Positions 10,433-21,939 of a stretch of DNA of 54,854 nt are shown piece after piece. The notes under the pieces were generated by a model. That model did not search any database, had not been told where the DNA came from, and saw only the letters and a program-made list of their open reading frames with translations. The number at the start of each line of letters is the position of its first letter. The first letter of the stretch is position 1. Location: NCBI GenBank assembly GCA_004380135.1, contig QXCR01000177.1:1-54854 (forward strand), given 5' to 3'. This DNA comes from Stemphylium vesicarium (Eukaryota > Ascomycota > Dothideomycetes > Pleosporales > Pleosporaceae). Both the position numbers and the translations under genes were made by a program.

Positions 10433-11671
10433 TGCTTCTCTTCTTACCCACCCACTTCCGACTCAGCTTTCTCATCTTCATCTTTCACGTTGAGATCAGA
10501 TAAGCTAAGTTTTGGACTAACAGCCGGGCGATTATCCTTGCCCTCGATGCCCTCCCTACCTTCTCTACCTGCATCGCAAAACTACCAAGCCGCGGCGAGC
10601 ATCACCAACTTTGTCCGCACCTAAGCGCAACACCACCACCATACACACATTTACCACATCTCCGCCACATATACCCATCTGTCCCCCGAGTGGACTGCAT
10701 CTGTAACGACATGTCTGTTTGCGTTCCTATCACGACCATCATCTGCTACTGTCAAAATCTTGTTACCCTTGGCTTTACTGCACGATACCTCTCTATCTAT
10801 TTGGCGTTTTATACTACACAACGGGGCACATCACACCAAACACACACGGGCCTTGTATACGCCTGTGCAACAGGAATGTGTATGGGAGTCGGCGTCACTT
10901 TGCGGGGAAGCTTTTGTTGGATACTCGAATTCCCCTGCAAACCTTCGAGGCATTGTTTAGTCATAAAGCCTATGCCTGGAGCTTTCTTTCCCTCTGAAAA
11001 AAAAGGCATTGTTATTGTTGGTTGTTATTATCATTTCGTTTTCGCTTCTTTTTTTCCATATGTCGTTCTTTGGGCCGGGATTGCATATGCATATGCATAA
11101 TACATATACATATATATACTATTTTACTACACTTGGATTTTTTTTTGGTCTTCAACGACTTACTGTTGTGAGAGGGGAATTTTTTTCGAAATGCGACAAT
11201 CTTGGTTCTTTTGACCTCTTTTTTTTTGTCTTGGATGATACATATACAATGTAGAGAGGAATGTAATTATTCGGGCCCCTTTCCATGCCTTCTTCTCTTC
11301 TTCTCCTGGCTTGGCTTCATCTGGTTGTTTTGTAATTTATACCGGGTAGCTTTTTTTTTGGCGCCTTGTATACGTGGCGGATACCGCCGCAATCCCATTT
11401 GTTTACACCCTTAGCACACGGTCTTCAAAAATGATGACATGTTTTCTCATGGATTCACAGTTTCTCCTTGTGCTCGTGGCCAAGTTTACAACCCCAGTCA
11501 TCCAGCACTGTTTCTCGAACCGTCTACAAAATAACAGTCTCACAATGTCACTGACCATGCATATACCACCGTTCTTTCCCCCACATTTCCTCCACGTCAT
11601 TTCCATCACTACAGATCCCATATACCATCGTATCGACATTCACAGACACACCACCAATACATGTCCCCACA
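10433..11671. other. 1.2 kb T-rich intergenic stretch
   Basis: This lies between two plus-strand genes. It has many T runs and alternating TA/CA tracts (around 11080-11130, near-palindromic CATATGCATATGCAT), plus CT-rich DNA before the kinase start. The left part is likely the RasGEF 3' UTR and the right part the kinase promoter. No coding frame with a domain was found. Confidence 0.45.
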
Positions 11672-13090
11672 ATGTCGCACCCCGTACGAAAAGACACCAC
11701 CTCGCCGCAACGCAACCCAAAACCTGCCCGCCCTTACAACGTCGCCGACCTCCGCGACTACAGCAGATTCCGCACCGACTTCAAAAAGGCGTTTGCGCTC
11801 GGCCAAGGCGGCGACGGCACCGTCGTCGCATACCAGCACACGCGCAGCACTTCGCTCATCGCGGTGAAGACGCCCGTCTGCGCCAAAGCGCGCGCACACC
11901 TCTTTGCGGAAATACAAAACCTGCGTGCGCTCGGCGAGCACCCGCATATCGTGGCCATGGTGGCGTTTTGTGCAGACTTTCAGCCGCGCGGGCCCGCTGT
12001 CTTCCTTGATGTGTGTGAGCTGGGTGATTTGAATGGCTATATGGAGCTGCTTGCTGCACAGCAGCTGCGGCTGCGGCTGCGGCACGGGAGGAGGAGGAGG
12101 AGGAGGAGGAGGAGTAGTAGTAGTAGTAGGAGTGGGAGTATGGTGTTGCGGATCCCAGAAGCCACGGTGTGGAAACTGTTGCGCGATATGAGTTTAGCGC
12201 TGGAGTATATGCATAACCGGTACGCCCACGGCGACGGCAATGGCAACGGCGGGGGCTATCTGCACAACGACGTTAAACCGGGGAATATCCTCGTAACGTT
12301 CCCTCCAAGCTGGAGTTTCGACAACGACAACGACAACGACGATGGCGTTGGCGGTGGTGGTGGAGACATACCAACGGAACCAACCTTCCAACTCACGGAT
12401 TTCTCACGTGTGACACCGTACCCAGCGCCTACCGCCACCACAGCATCGCACAGCACATACACCCGTTTCCTAGGCACACCAGAATACGCGCCTCCGCCCT
12501 CGGAACAGCACTCCCTCCGCCCCTCCTCCGACATATACTCCCTCGGCGCGACGCTGCAAACCCTCGCTCTGCGTATCTATCCTACGCAGTCCCGCGAATC
12601 CTTCATCTCGGCGCGGAAAGCGCGACGGCGCAGTTACCCTTCCCTCGTTGACGACGCGGCGTGGGGCGAAAGTTACTGGCGCTGTGCACTGCGGACTGTG
12701 TATCGCCCTTTATCCTTACATCACACTGAACTCCGGCGTGATTGGGATTTTGGGGATTCACTGAGGGTGATGGCGGTAGATGAAAAGATGGGGGAGGGGA
12801 TGGGTGAGGATAGGGGGGGTGAGAGACCGTATAGTAAGGCGTTGGAGGCTTGGTATCGCGCGCTTTGGCATCTGGTGCCTGAAGAGAGGATCTCGGCGGG
12901 CTTGCTGGGGAGTTGGTGCGTCCCGAGGGTAGAGGGAGAGATGGAGATTGTGCGGTGTGTGGATGAGGCATATGAGTGCTTTGAGCGCGCGAAGAGGGTT
13001 AGGGAGGGGGTGGAGAGACGGAGGGTTGGGGTGGGGTTGGTGATGCGTGGGATGGTAGGGATGGTGGGAAGGGAGAGCCCCGAGTTGTGA
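11672..13090 (+). CDS. protein kinase-like protein with HND and DFS motifs (472 aa)
   Basis: A single exon starts at the ATG at 11672. Kinase landmarks in order: Gly-rich loop GQGGDGTVV (44-52), the Lys in IAVKTP (K66), a candidate helix-C Glu (E80), hinge-like VFLDVCELGDL, catalytic loop LHNDVKPGNILV (HRD replaced by HND, Asp200 and Asn205 kept), DFS in place of DFG (Asp243 kept), activation-segment end GTPEYAPP, and SDIYSLGATL as in helix F. Two low-complexity inserts lie inside the domain: an Arg8-Ser5 run (about 139-152) and an Asn/Asp/Gly stretch (about 216-232). All phosphotransfer residues remain, so activity is possible. The C-terminal third is helical and matches nothing I know. The substrate is unknown. 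It might instead be an ATP-binding pseudokinase. Confidence 0.85.
   Translation: MSHPVRKDTTSPQRNPKPARPYNVADLRDYSRFRTDFKKAFALGQGGDGTVVAYQHTRSTSLIAVKTPVCAKARAHLFAEIQNLRALGEHPHIVAMVAFCADFQPRGPAVFLDVCELGDLNGYMELLAAQQLRLRLRHGRRRRRRRRSSSSSRSGSMVLRIPEATVWKLLRDMSLALEYMHNRYAHGDGNGNGGGYLHNDVKPGNILVTFPPSWSFDNDNDNDDGVGGGGGDIPTEPTFQLTDFSRVTPYPAPTATTASHSTYTRFLGTPEYAPPPSEQHSLRPSSDIYSLGATLQTLALRIYPTQSRESFISARKARRRSYPSLVDDAAWGESYWRCALRTVYRPLSLHHTELRRDWDFGDSLRVMAVDEKMGEGMGEDRGGERPYSKALEAWYRALWHLVPEERISAGLLGSWCVPRVEGEMEIVRCVDEAYECFERAKRVREGVERRRVGVGLVMRGMVGMVGRESPEL
12089..12127 (+). repeat. AGG(8)-AGT(5) trinucleotide tract inside the kinase gene
   Basis: Eight AGG codons are followed by five AGT codons, coding for Arg8-Ser5 in a loop before the catalytic helix of the kinase-like protein. 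The pure repeat suggests recent slippage expansion. Confidence 0.9.
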
Positions 13091-13517
13091 GGGCAGGGCC
13101 TGGGGCGTAGGCTAGGGAAGGAAGGTGCAGGTGGGGATTGTTTTCTGGAGAGGTTTGTGGGGAAATCTGGAGAGAAGTTGTGGATGGGTCTTTTTTTCCG
13201 CAGATGATGATCGCGACGGGGATGTTGATTGGAGTGATGTAGATCCGTCGTCACGATCGAGATGGAACGCTTTACACGCGCGGAGACAAAGGTCGCAATG
13301 TGGCGTGATTGCGTATCATGCTTGATTATCCTTGATACATTATCATGTCTTATAACCCAAGGGCCCTGATTAAGATCTGCTGATCAACTAGTCATATGTA
13401 CTTTGCCAAGTAATGTTTTCATCATCAACGCGTTTCCCCTTCTCTTCATGTCCCTTTTCCTGTACTTTTGATTTTCACGCACTCGCTAGGTCGAACAACA
13501 ACGAAAAAAAATATTGT
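13091..13517. other. convergent intergenic region
   Basis: This is the tail-to-tail spacer between the kinase (plus) and the BBE oxidase (minus). It probably holds both transcript ends. No coding frame is supported. Confidence 0.5.
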
Positions 13518-15344
13518 TCAGAGCTCGCGATCAGCAGCATCAGCATCATTCACCTTTGAGATCTTAAACCCGCCGGGCGACTGAGTCTGGAACATGCCAA
13601 CGGGGTCGTATTTCTTCGCGGCAGCACGAATCTTAGCAACGCTCTCTTTGCCGTAGTTTCCAAGCGGGTTCTATCATCATGCAACGTCAGCCAAACTCCC
13701 CTCGGAACACACCTAGCGACATCAATGGCAAAAACAAGGGCTACTTACCTGGTAAGAATCGGCATAGTTGAGGTACTCCCAAGCAACGAGGCCGCCCTCG
13801 CTAGCAGCAAAAGCCTGCAACTCCTCGGTGTACTTCTTCAGCATGGTGCGCGCGCGAGCCTCGGTCTCGGCACCCTTGACGGCAATGTCGAAGAGCAGCA
13901 TGATGGAGTTTTCGCCGACGAGATCGAGGCCCAGGACGTTGCCGCCGCGCTCGGCGCTGTGCTCGGTGAAGACGGTGGGAATGGATTGGAACATGCACTG
14001 TGTGATGAAGTCGTGATCGGTGTTGGATGCCTTCCACTCGTCGACGAACTTCTGGTGCGCGTCCACGATGTGCGCGAAGATCTTGGGGTCGTTTTTGAAG
14101 TTCATGGTGAACCAGACGTCACTGTGGAGGGAGTTAGTACAATTTCAGTATGTCTCATCTTTTTCAAAGCATACCGGTAGCCAGTGGCTTGCTCGAGCTC
14201 GTCGGTGAGGTTCTTGTGGCTGGTCACCCTCATGGTAGAGGACATGGATGGGATGGCCATGAACTTGTCGAATCCAGCGGGTTCCACGTTGCCGGCGGTG
14301 TCTTCGTACGCAGCGATAATGACAACATCCTCCATGGTGGGGAGGTAGCTCCAGAAGATGATGCTTGAGCCCTCGGGGTAGTTGACAACGTTGTCAGTCC
14401 AAGCCACGTAGGCGTCAATGTGCTGCTGGGTGTAGTTCTTGGAGTAGATCACGGAACCGCCCCAGAGATCGCCCTGCTCAAAAGTCTCCATGTCGAAGCG
14501 AGTGACAATACCGAAGTTGGAGGATCCTCCCTTGAGAGCGAGCCAGAGGTCGCTGTTGCTTGTGGCATTGGCGTTGATGACCTCACTACACGAAGTCAGC
14601 AAATGTAGGCTAGTATGAGCAAATAGACGGTACTCACCCGCTGGAAAGAACAACCTCGTAGTTCTTGACTTGGTCGCAAGCGAAGCCTCGCTGGGCGGTG
14701 AAGAAAGTGTTACCTCCTCCAGTCAGGAAACCGGCAACACCAACACTGCTTGCGCGACCACCAGCAACAGTGACGCCGTGGGGCTCGAGAGCGCCGTAAA
14801 CACCTCCCCATCTGTTTCCAGGTTGGATCTTTGCGAGGCTGGCGGCTTCATCATAAGTTGTGTCGTTCATGAGACCAAGGTCAATCGTCACGCCATCGTT
14901 GATGTTGTTGGAGCCGGCCCAAGTGGTGTGACCACCGCTCCTCACAGCAAACTTGGACGCATTTTCGGCGCCTAGCGTCTTGATGGCGGTGGCAACCTCT
15001 TCGGTAGAAACGGGCTGAACAATACACTTGGGGGCCAGCTGAGCGCTAACAGACCAGTACGATTCCGTTCGGGCTTTGTACTGCTCATCATCTTGGGTGT
15101 AGATATGAGTCAAGCCAGCATCCTTCAATGCCTCGCACTGCGCGATAGCGTTAGTGGTGCTGTAACTCTGACCCATTTTCGAATTGTTTCCAAGATTAGT
15201 AGGATGTTTAGTGTAACTTACAGAAGACAAAAGGCTGGCAGACGCGGAAACTGAAACCTTTAGCTCTGGTGCAAGGGGGCCTGCAGCATGAACGTCCTCG
15301 TACAGGCCCAAAAGGGCAACCAGCGTCGGGGTAAACGTCTTCAT
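13518..15344 (-). CDS. secreted FAD-linked oxidase, berberine-bridge-enzyme type (529 aa, 5 exons)
   Basis: Exons on the minus strand: 15344-15222, 15167-14638, 14585-14175, 14121-13749, 13670-13518. The start at 15344 gives a signal peptide (MKTFTPTLVALLGLYEDVHA). The FAD-binding (PCMH) half carries FAVRSGGHTTWAGSNN with His121, the usual 8-alpha-histidyl attachment residue, and GGRASSVGVAGFLTGGG. The latter has Ala180 where bicovalent BBE enzymes have Cys, so the flavin is probably attached through His only. The C-terminal BBE segment NPLGNYG is present. Such enzymes oxidise sugars, alcohols or secondary metabolites with O2. The gene is divergent from a membrane-protein gene and near other metabolism-type genes, which fits a role in a specialised pathway. 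The substrate cannot be told. Confidence 0.93.
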
Positions 15345-16515
15345 GGTGTAACAACGGGAGGGGCTTGGCACGTTGGAGGACGAGGATGTTGATCCAAAAC
15401 GCTGGGTTAAGAGTTCATATTAATTGCCGCCGGCAGATAAGCCGAGGGAGCGCGGAAGACGGCAACCGATTGCGTCTTCGTTGTACTGCATGGCTGTGAT
15501 CCCATGTCGCTTTGGCAGGTCTAGCGACCGCTGAGTTTTTCCTCTCCCTGCCGCTGCAACATGTGTCCCTTGTACCTCCCCCTGGAATAACACGTGCCGC
15601 AGACGGCGCAGAGTGGCTCTGATGCATTTGACCCCAGCAAAATCTGTGAGAGGCCGTTCGTTCACCTGCTCAGGGCGGTGTATTTCACACCTATCAGACC
15701 CCCACCTGTCCACGCGAACCGGTCCGACAGACGGCCCGTTGTACCCGAACCAGCTAGCCTCGGCCTTACCCGTCAAGGGTCAAAGGAATTCCACCTGCAT
15801 ATGCGTGCCAGTCTCCACCGCACGCGTCAACTCGAACTATTCGCAACGCTCCCTTTTGGCCTCTAAGGAACGCGCGATGTCCACGACGCGAAGATCGTAT
15901 CTCGAACCAGAAAACCCAGCTCTTTAATGTTCCAGCTATATAGCCCCGGGGAGAGTATCAAGTCTAGAAGGTGCTGAGCTGCTCTTGGAAATGTCTTGCG
16001 ATCCCTGACTTAGCACTGGCTAGTTGGATCGCGGCGATTGCTACTTCATCATGACTATCGAGGTGTTCAGCGGCTTTTCGCCATGGGTTTTCTTGTCACG
16101 ACTGGTAGTAGACTGTGGCGCGAGTTCAGTTGTTGGTGGCAAACAACGGACTTCGACTGACCTGCTTGTTGAGAGCAGAAAAGACCGCCCCAAACAATCT
16201 CTTGGCCTACGACAGGAATCGTGAATCGGAACCCCCCGTATTGAAGCAAGCAATTCGGGGCGATTCTCGCATGTCATGCAATGTTCCCACTCCCCCCTTC
16301 CGCGCCAGTGTCGGGAATCCGTGCAAATTTCGCCCTCGAGCCTCCGGGCAGTCTCGTGATCGCAACTATGCCCAGTGGTTGGCTATACGTGCTGAATCGA
16401 GTGAGGCCACAGGTTCGCGCGCGAATCCCCATATGATAAACGGGTGGCCCCATCGCAAAAGTGCCGATGTCTCCTCCTCAGCCTACCATTCCCTTCTCGC
16501 ATCCTTTGCTACATC
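15345..16515. promoter_or_regulatory. divergent promoter region between BBE oxidase and rhodopsin-type gene
   Basis: This 1.17 kb lies between two head-to-head genes and holds no supported coding frame. It contains a perfect 10-bp palindrome GCTATATAGC at 15935-15944, which has a TATA-like core, and a TTAATAT stretch close to the oxidase start (about 15418-15424). Both could be promoter elements, but this is inferred from position only. Confidence 0.45.
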
Positions 16516-17970
16516 ATGTCCAATGTCAATGGCACAATGACAATGATCCCTCCTCCGGAGGGCTACGTGGTTGACTTCGCCAACCCCGCGAGGAGGCTGA
16601 CCACGGAGACGTATACCGTCTTCATTGCCGAGAATATTATAGCCATTATCTTTCTTGCGCAACGACTTTACACAAAGATCCGTCTTATGAAGCAGTTCCA
16701 AATCGACGATGGTACCGACTCCGACTCCGATAAATGGCAACTCGGAGAAATGCTAATGCAGATCAGCCTTTGTGATCCTCGCGTGGATGCTCTCAGTCGC
16801 GACCCAAGTGTTGTTGCTAACGGGTTTCCTGTCGAAAGTCATCGGCGTACATGCCTGGGAGATTTCCATTGAGCACTATGGCTATTATTCACGAGTAAGT
16901 CATGCTCCCTTCTTCGCTTTGACTGACTTGGCGCCTTGACATCTTTGCTAACTTTGTAAACCCACAGCTGATCCTGGCCGCCCCTCTCGTATACGCACCT
17001 TGCTGCGCTCTGACCAAAATCACGCTGTGCATCTTCTACAGTCGTCTGTCACCGTCGCGCGCCTTCCAAGCCGCCGTTTGGACTACCGTCTTTGTATGCG
17101 CGGGCGCATATACTGCAATCTTCTTCAGCCTTGTGTTCGCATGCAAGCCCATCGCCGCCAGTTGGAATCCCTTGCTGCTCGCGACGGCAGTATGCTCGAA
17201 CCGAGGAGCAATCTATATTGCTACCGCTGTGTTGGGCATCGTAACTGACGTGGTATTGATGCTCATTCCGATTCCGACCATCTGGGGCCTGCAAATGCCA
17301 ACAAAGCAGAAGATTGGTTTAACTTTCATATTCGCCGTTGGATCAATGTGAGTACTAATCCGACATAAAAGAGCGTGAGGGCAATCGCTAATGTAATGTA
17401 GAACCATGGTCACGTCCATCATCCGCCTAGTCGTCCTCATGCCTGCACTCACAGACATGGACCAAACATGGGTCATCGCTTCGGGCAGTTTGTGGATGTA
17501 AGTGTGCTCCTTCCATCGCTTCGCATCTCAATTTTGCGACACAGTCTAATCACATGTACAGTATCGTCGAAGCCAATCTTTTCATCGTGTGCTGCTGCCT
17601 CCCCACCTTACGACGCTTCTTCAGACATGTCGCCCCGCGGTTCATTGGCGAGAACTCCCGCCAGTCGTCCGACAAGCGCTCGTCAGGACACGGGTTGCGC
17701 ACATGGGGAAGCTCCAGACCCGGACCCAAACGTCAGTACGATACCTTGATGAACACCGTGGATGGCGGCAAAGGCGAAGACGAAATCCCACTTGCTGGCG
17801 TAGAGGCAGAAGAGGCTTTGAAAGCAAGGGAGTCCATAATCCAAACTGGAGTGCGCAAGTGCAAGAAGACTGACAGCAAGGAGACTATCCTCTATGAGCG
17901 GACTGTAGAGGTCATGTATGATGGCAAGCCAAAATGCCCACCACCCATCTATGAGCACGACCAGGTCTGA
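16516..17970 (+). CDS. seven-helix rhodopsin-domain integral membrane protein, PTH11-related type (402 aa, 5 exons)
   Basis: Exons: 16516-16711, 16767-16894, 16968-17347, 17402-17497, 17562-17970; phases close. The opening IPPPEGYVVDFANPARR and FLAQRLYTKIRLMKQFQIDD are typical of the fungal rhodopsin-domain family (also seen as Sat4-like proteins next to metabolite clusters). AFVILAWMLSVATQVLLLTG follows, then LTKITLCIFYSRLSP and further helices to about residue 280, seven in all. No CFEM domain is present. The C-terminal 110 residues are hydrophilic, charged and cytoplasmic. These proteins are thought to be receptors or transport-related; ligands are unknown. The ATG at 16516 was chosen because the family N-terminus follows directly. 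Confidence 0.88.
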
Positions 17971-18226
17971 ACAGGCGGTCGCTCGTAGGTGTCGGAGCCT
18001 CCAGATGAGGCTCCACGTGACACTTCCGTGGATATGTATAACATCAGTAGATAGAAATTAGTAGCACACTTCTTGTAATCATGCGGTGATCCGAAATCAA
18101 CGTCGCTTGTATTCATCTAACGCGCTTTACTCCATGGCTATTTTTCATGGCTTCCGGATGTCCCGGCATCCATCATTTACACGAGCAGCATTTGGAAATC
18201 GACATTTCTTAACCTCGACAACGAAG

Positions 18227-20062
18227 CTAGAGCGTGAAGAATTGGAGATGAGCCTCTGACGATCCACCAAAATGCAAGACCTGCTTTCCTTTGTTCTCGT
18301 TCCGCGGCGGCGGAATGTTCGGAAGGTCGGGGAGGCCAACCTCCGTTCCGCTGATCTTCAGGATAAGCTTCTCACCCGCTTCGAACACGATACCGGTAGG
18401 CCAGAGTTGAAGCTCCAAACTTACCACCTCCCCGGGCTTCACCTTCTCCTCTTTCGCATGCGAAAGTGTCTTCCACGTCTTTCCCGACATTTCAGGAGAA
18501 ACGTGCCTTCTGGACACCCTCAGCTTTCCGTTGGGGCCCTGATAGCGCCACACCCTGTTTTGGGTCATCTTCTCAAACTCTTCAGCTGAAGTCTCGTCCG
18601 GCTTCGGCATGTTGACATGAGACAGGATTTTTCCGTTACTGTCGGCCTTGAAAATGTGGGTGTAGATGTCCATGTCGTCGTGGTCAACCGATGCGACATC
18701 AATAGCCAGGGTAGAAGGCCCAGCAAGCACCGTCTTGGATGGAAATTGATAGGTGAAAGCGACCTCCTCAGACGAATCAGCTTGGTAGGTCAACTCCCTA
18801 TGTTCGGCCTCCTTCTCAGTCGTAAGTTTGCCAGAGGGAGCAAGATACAACTTGTGCGAAGTAGCTGATGGGAGATGCCATGGGAGGTCAGTGAATTCTT
18901 GATCCACTAGAGCCGGGCCAGTGCATTTTAGAAGCGCCAAGCGGACAGGTGCAGTCTGCGGCCAATCGTTGGCGACGTCCTTCAGGTAAAATTCGAAAAA
19001 TTTGGCCAGATCCTTGGTGCGCTCCGGGGAGTAAAGGTCGTACCATTCCTGCGAGGCATGTAGGGCTAGCCTAGTGTCGGTGTTAGTCCAACGCCTTCCC
19101 GAAAAGTCGAAACACTTACCACTTTTTGTTGTGCGGTATCTCTTCGAAAGCGCGAAGAGAACCAATGGTATGAACGGCTGTCGAATAACTGGCTCCGATG
19201 TAGGCAGGTACTTGGATTTTCTTCATGTCAAAACGCTTGTCGGCGAAGTATTCGCTGACATGAGGGGTCTCGTTCCCCATCGCGACCAGATCCTCCACCT
19301 GGTTTCGACCTGGAAGTACGCTGGTAATCCAGTTGCCGAATGCGGTGTTCGGGATCCCTCCACGGAAAATGTCCTCGCGAAGAGCATCGGATAGTCCCTC
19401 TAGCGGCGCAATACAAGCCAAATGTGGTGGCTGTTGGCCAGCAATGCCGTACTGACATACACCCAGCCATGAATTTCCAGCCATGGCAATCTTACCCGAA
19501 CACCATGGCAATTTAGCAATTTCCTCAATTGCATCATGACCATCTTGGGCTTCGGATGTACCCCAGAATCGAATATCACCCTCGGAATTGTTCACACCTC
19601 TTGCGTCAACGTTGACAATCGCATATCCCCTGGACACCCATTCCGCTGGATCAAGTCTATGGTCGTGGTCAGCATGGCATATAGTTACTCGATTGTCTCC
19701 GTGGCTTACCCTTCAAAGTCTTCATAACCAGAGAGACGAGTCTCGGGTATACCGGCACGCAGCGGCATAGAGTGAAGATTCAACACTCCCTTTCCAGTCT
19801 TGCCATAGGGTCCCCACATCATGATTGCAGGGACCTTGGCCTCCGACTTGGGGCGGAAGATGTCAGCATAGATCTTTGTTCCGTCCCTCAAGGTAAGGGC
19901 GTGGTCTTGCTGAAAGATGGTATCGGCATCCAATGGGCGGCAATTCGGTTGCTTTCTGTGACCGGCCGGAAGTTCGACAGTTTTGGGGTCTAGTTGAGGA
20001 ATGCTCGTTTTACAAGCATCGCGAGTTCTGACATCGACGGAACCGACCTTGTAGGGAGCCAT
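18227..20062 (-). CDS. CocE/NonD-family alpha/beta hydrolase (X-Pro dipeptidyl-peptidase S15 type, 577 aa, 3 exons)
   Basis: Exons on the minus strand: 20062-19710, 19656-19120, 19070-18227. The N-terminal domain is an S15 hydrolase: HALTLRDGTKIYADIFRP, PAIMMWGPYGKTG, GYAIVNVDARGVNNSEG, and the nucleophile elbow GNSWLG with Ser180. A helical lid part follows (FGNWITSVLPGRNQVEDL), and LALHASQEW carries a likely active-site His. The C-terminal beta-sandwich has KPGEVVSLELQLWPTG and PPPRNENKGKQVLHFGG, as in CocE and NonD. Family members cleave acyl esters, amides or N-terminal X-Pro dipeptides. There is no signal peptide, so it is probably cytosolic. Its upstream neighbour, head to head, is an enoyl reductase-like gene, which hints at co-regulation. 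The substrate is unknown. Confidence 0.9.
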
Positions 20063-20690
20063 GCTGAATAGTAGGAATGGAGTTGAGTGGTAGAAACACA
20101 GTAGAGTTATTGTCGACAGATTTGACTTTTTGATATGATAAAAAGTGAATGTCCTACATAGTGAAGCTATTTGTACTGACAGCCGCAAGGCTACCTTCCA
20201 GCATTAAGTTCCGAGCTCCACCATCGCGCGTGCCGTGTCAAACATCCGACGTGAGGGGATACATTAGTATCCACGTTGGAACACGTAATACGAGTACTGA
20301 GGATAGGTTGAGATGAGTTGAGAGTTCGGAATAAGAGTTGAACCGACCCCGTTGTTCGAGCATCGTACATCGTACATGCTAGACTTGGCCGAAGCCCGCG
20401 GGTACAGTCCCGTGACAGACGCAAAAGAGCACCGGTTGAACGCCAAACTCACCTTAGAGAGATCAGTAATGGTAACGGGCCAAGGTTTCCGTACGCCGTG
20501 CGCACACCACTGTGACACGCGTTGCAGGCAGTGCAGACCGGCATATGCGGATATCCACATCAAACGTCTTTAAAAGGCGGCCACAGGATTGGAATTGTGC
20601 AGCGCGCAGTACTGGATCAATTCCATCGTCTTGAGATTCAATCATACTCTCTTTACTTCCATCCACTACCCGAAGATAACCGCCTAAATT
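20063..20690. promoter_or_regulatory. divergent promoter region between hydrolase and enoyl reductase-like gene
   Basis: A 628 bp head-to-head spacer with no supported coding frame. A TTTAAAA box near 20569 lies about 120 bp upstream of the plus-strand start and could be a TATA-like element. Joint control of both genes is inferred from the arrangement only. Confidence 0.45.
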
Positions 20691-21746
20691 ATGATTTCGA
20701 AACCTGGCAAAGCGGTGTACGTCCGCGAGGACGGCAGTCTGGAGATTCGAACGGATTCAACACATGAAGAAGCGGCTGATAATGAGCTTCTAGTCGAGGT
20801 GCGATATTCGGGTGTCAATCCAGCGGACAGCAGACACTCTCAGCTGGGCATCCGGTCGACAGTCGCCGGGTACGATTTCTCTGGCCGCGTCTTATCGGCA
20901 CCAAATGGTTCGCAATACAAAGAAGGAGATATTGTGGCGGGATACACACCTTCTGGAATCGGACGACCTTTGAAATACGGCGTACATCAGACCCATCTCG
21001 CCTGCCCAGATGACATGGTGTTCAAAGTACCTGCAAATCTTCCAGAGAGCCATGCAGCTGCCCTGACGGTAGTGGCAATGACGGCTGCAGACGCGGTATT
21101 CAATATCTTCCAATTACCGTTGCCTACAAGTCCGGTCGACAACGCTCGCCCAGTCTTGGTCTGGGGCGCATCTTCTAGTGTCGGCCTCTGCGCTGTCCAG
21201 TTCCTGCGTGCCAGCGGCTGCCAGAACATCCTCATCACTGCGTCGCCAGCCCGCCATGAGCTCCTAAAGAGTTTGGGGGCAACACAGGTGTTCGATTATA
21301 ACTCCTCAACAGTCGCGTCGGATATCGCTGCAGCTGTCGAAGCTCTCGGTCAGGGTCCGATCAGGCACGCATTCGATGCTGTCGGCACCTTTGCAACCCC
21401 ATCTTCAGCGGATCTAGTCGTGCAAAGTGTAAAGAATGCAGAAGCTATCCTGGCATCCGTGACGAAGCTCGATGGCGGGTTCCGAATGCCGGTGGCGTAC
21501 ACGAAAGACGGTTGGCGCATCCAACCGCCTGGTGCTCCGCATGCAATCGACCTTCCTTCCCGACCGGAGAATCACTGGCATGCTTGGAAAGCATTGGAGT
21601 GGGCTGTGGAGAACTATGGCAGTCGCTTCAAGCTTCCACAGGTGGAGGTATTCCGAGGTACGGCTGAGGACGCGATGCGTGAGATCATCATGGTCGGCGG
21701 GATGGGACGAGGGTTTGGAAAGCTAGTCATTCAGCAACCTTTGTAG
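20691..21746 (+). CDS. zinc-independent medium-chain reductase, trans-enoyl reductase (LovC)-like (351 aa)
   Basis: One exon starts at the ATG at 20691. A GroES-like N-terminal half (VEVRYSGVNPADSRHS, VAGYDFSGRV, YKEGDIVAGYTPSG) is followed by a Rossmann half with VWGASSSVGLCAVQF (158-171), the NADPH-binding loop of this branch, then LLKSLGATQVFDYNS and HAFDAVGT. The Cys/His zinc ligands of classical alcohol dehydrogenases are absent. The length and the C-terminal FRGTAEDAMREI and GGMGRGFGKLVI fit the trans-acting enoyl reductases and toxD-like oxidoreductases found in fungal polyketide loci. No polyketide synthase occurs in this window, so it may act alone or serve a pathway elsewhere. Confidence 0.9.
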   Translation: MISKPGKAVYVREDGSLEIRTDSTHEEAADNELLVEVRYSGVNPADSRHSQLGIRSTVAGYDFSGRVLSAPNGSQYKEGDIVAGYTPSGIGRPLKYGVHQTHLACPDDMVFKVPANLPESHAAALTVVAMTAADAVFNIFQLPLPTSPVDNARPVLVWGASSSVGLCAVQFLRASGCQNILITASPARHELLKSLGATQVFDYNSSTVASDIAAAVEALGQGPIRHAFDAVGTFATPSSADLVVQSVKNAEAILASVTKLDGGFRMPVAYTKDGWRIQPPGAPHAIDLPSRPENHWHAWKALEWAVENYGSRFKLPQVEVFRGTAEDAMREIIMVGGMGRGFGKLVIQQPL

Positions 21747-21939
21747 TGAGATAAATTGATCGTATACAATGGAGGTCGTAGTTCGCACAAGATGCCGTCT
21801 GGCCTGTGATGTCAAAGGGGAAATGGGCAATCGTCGTAAGTCTCAGTAGGCATTAGCGCGACGGCTAGTTGCAGATAGCGGGTACTAGCGCGCGCACCAG
21901 CCTCCCCATCATCATCATCGTCATCATCATCCTCAGAAA

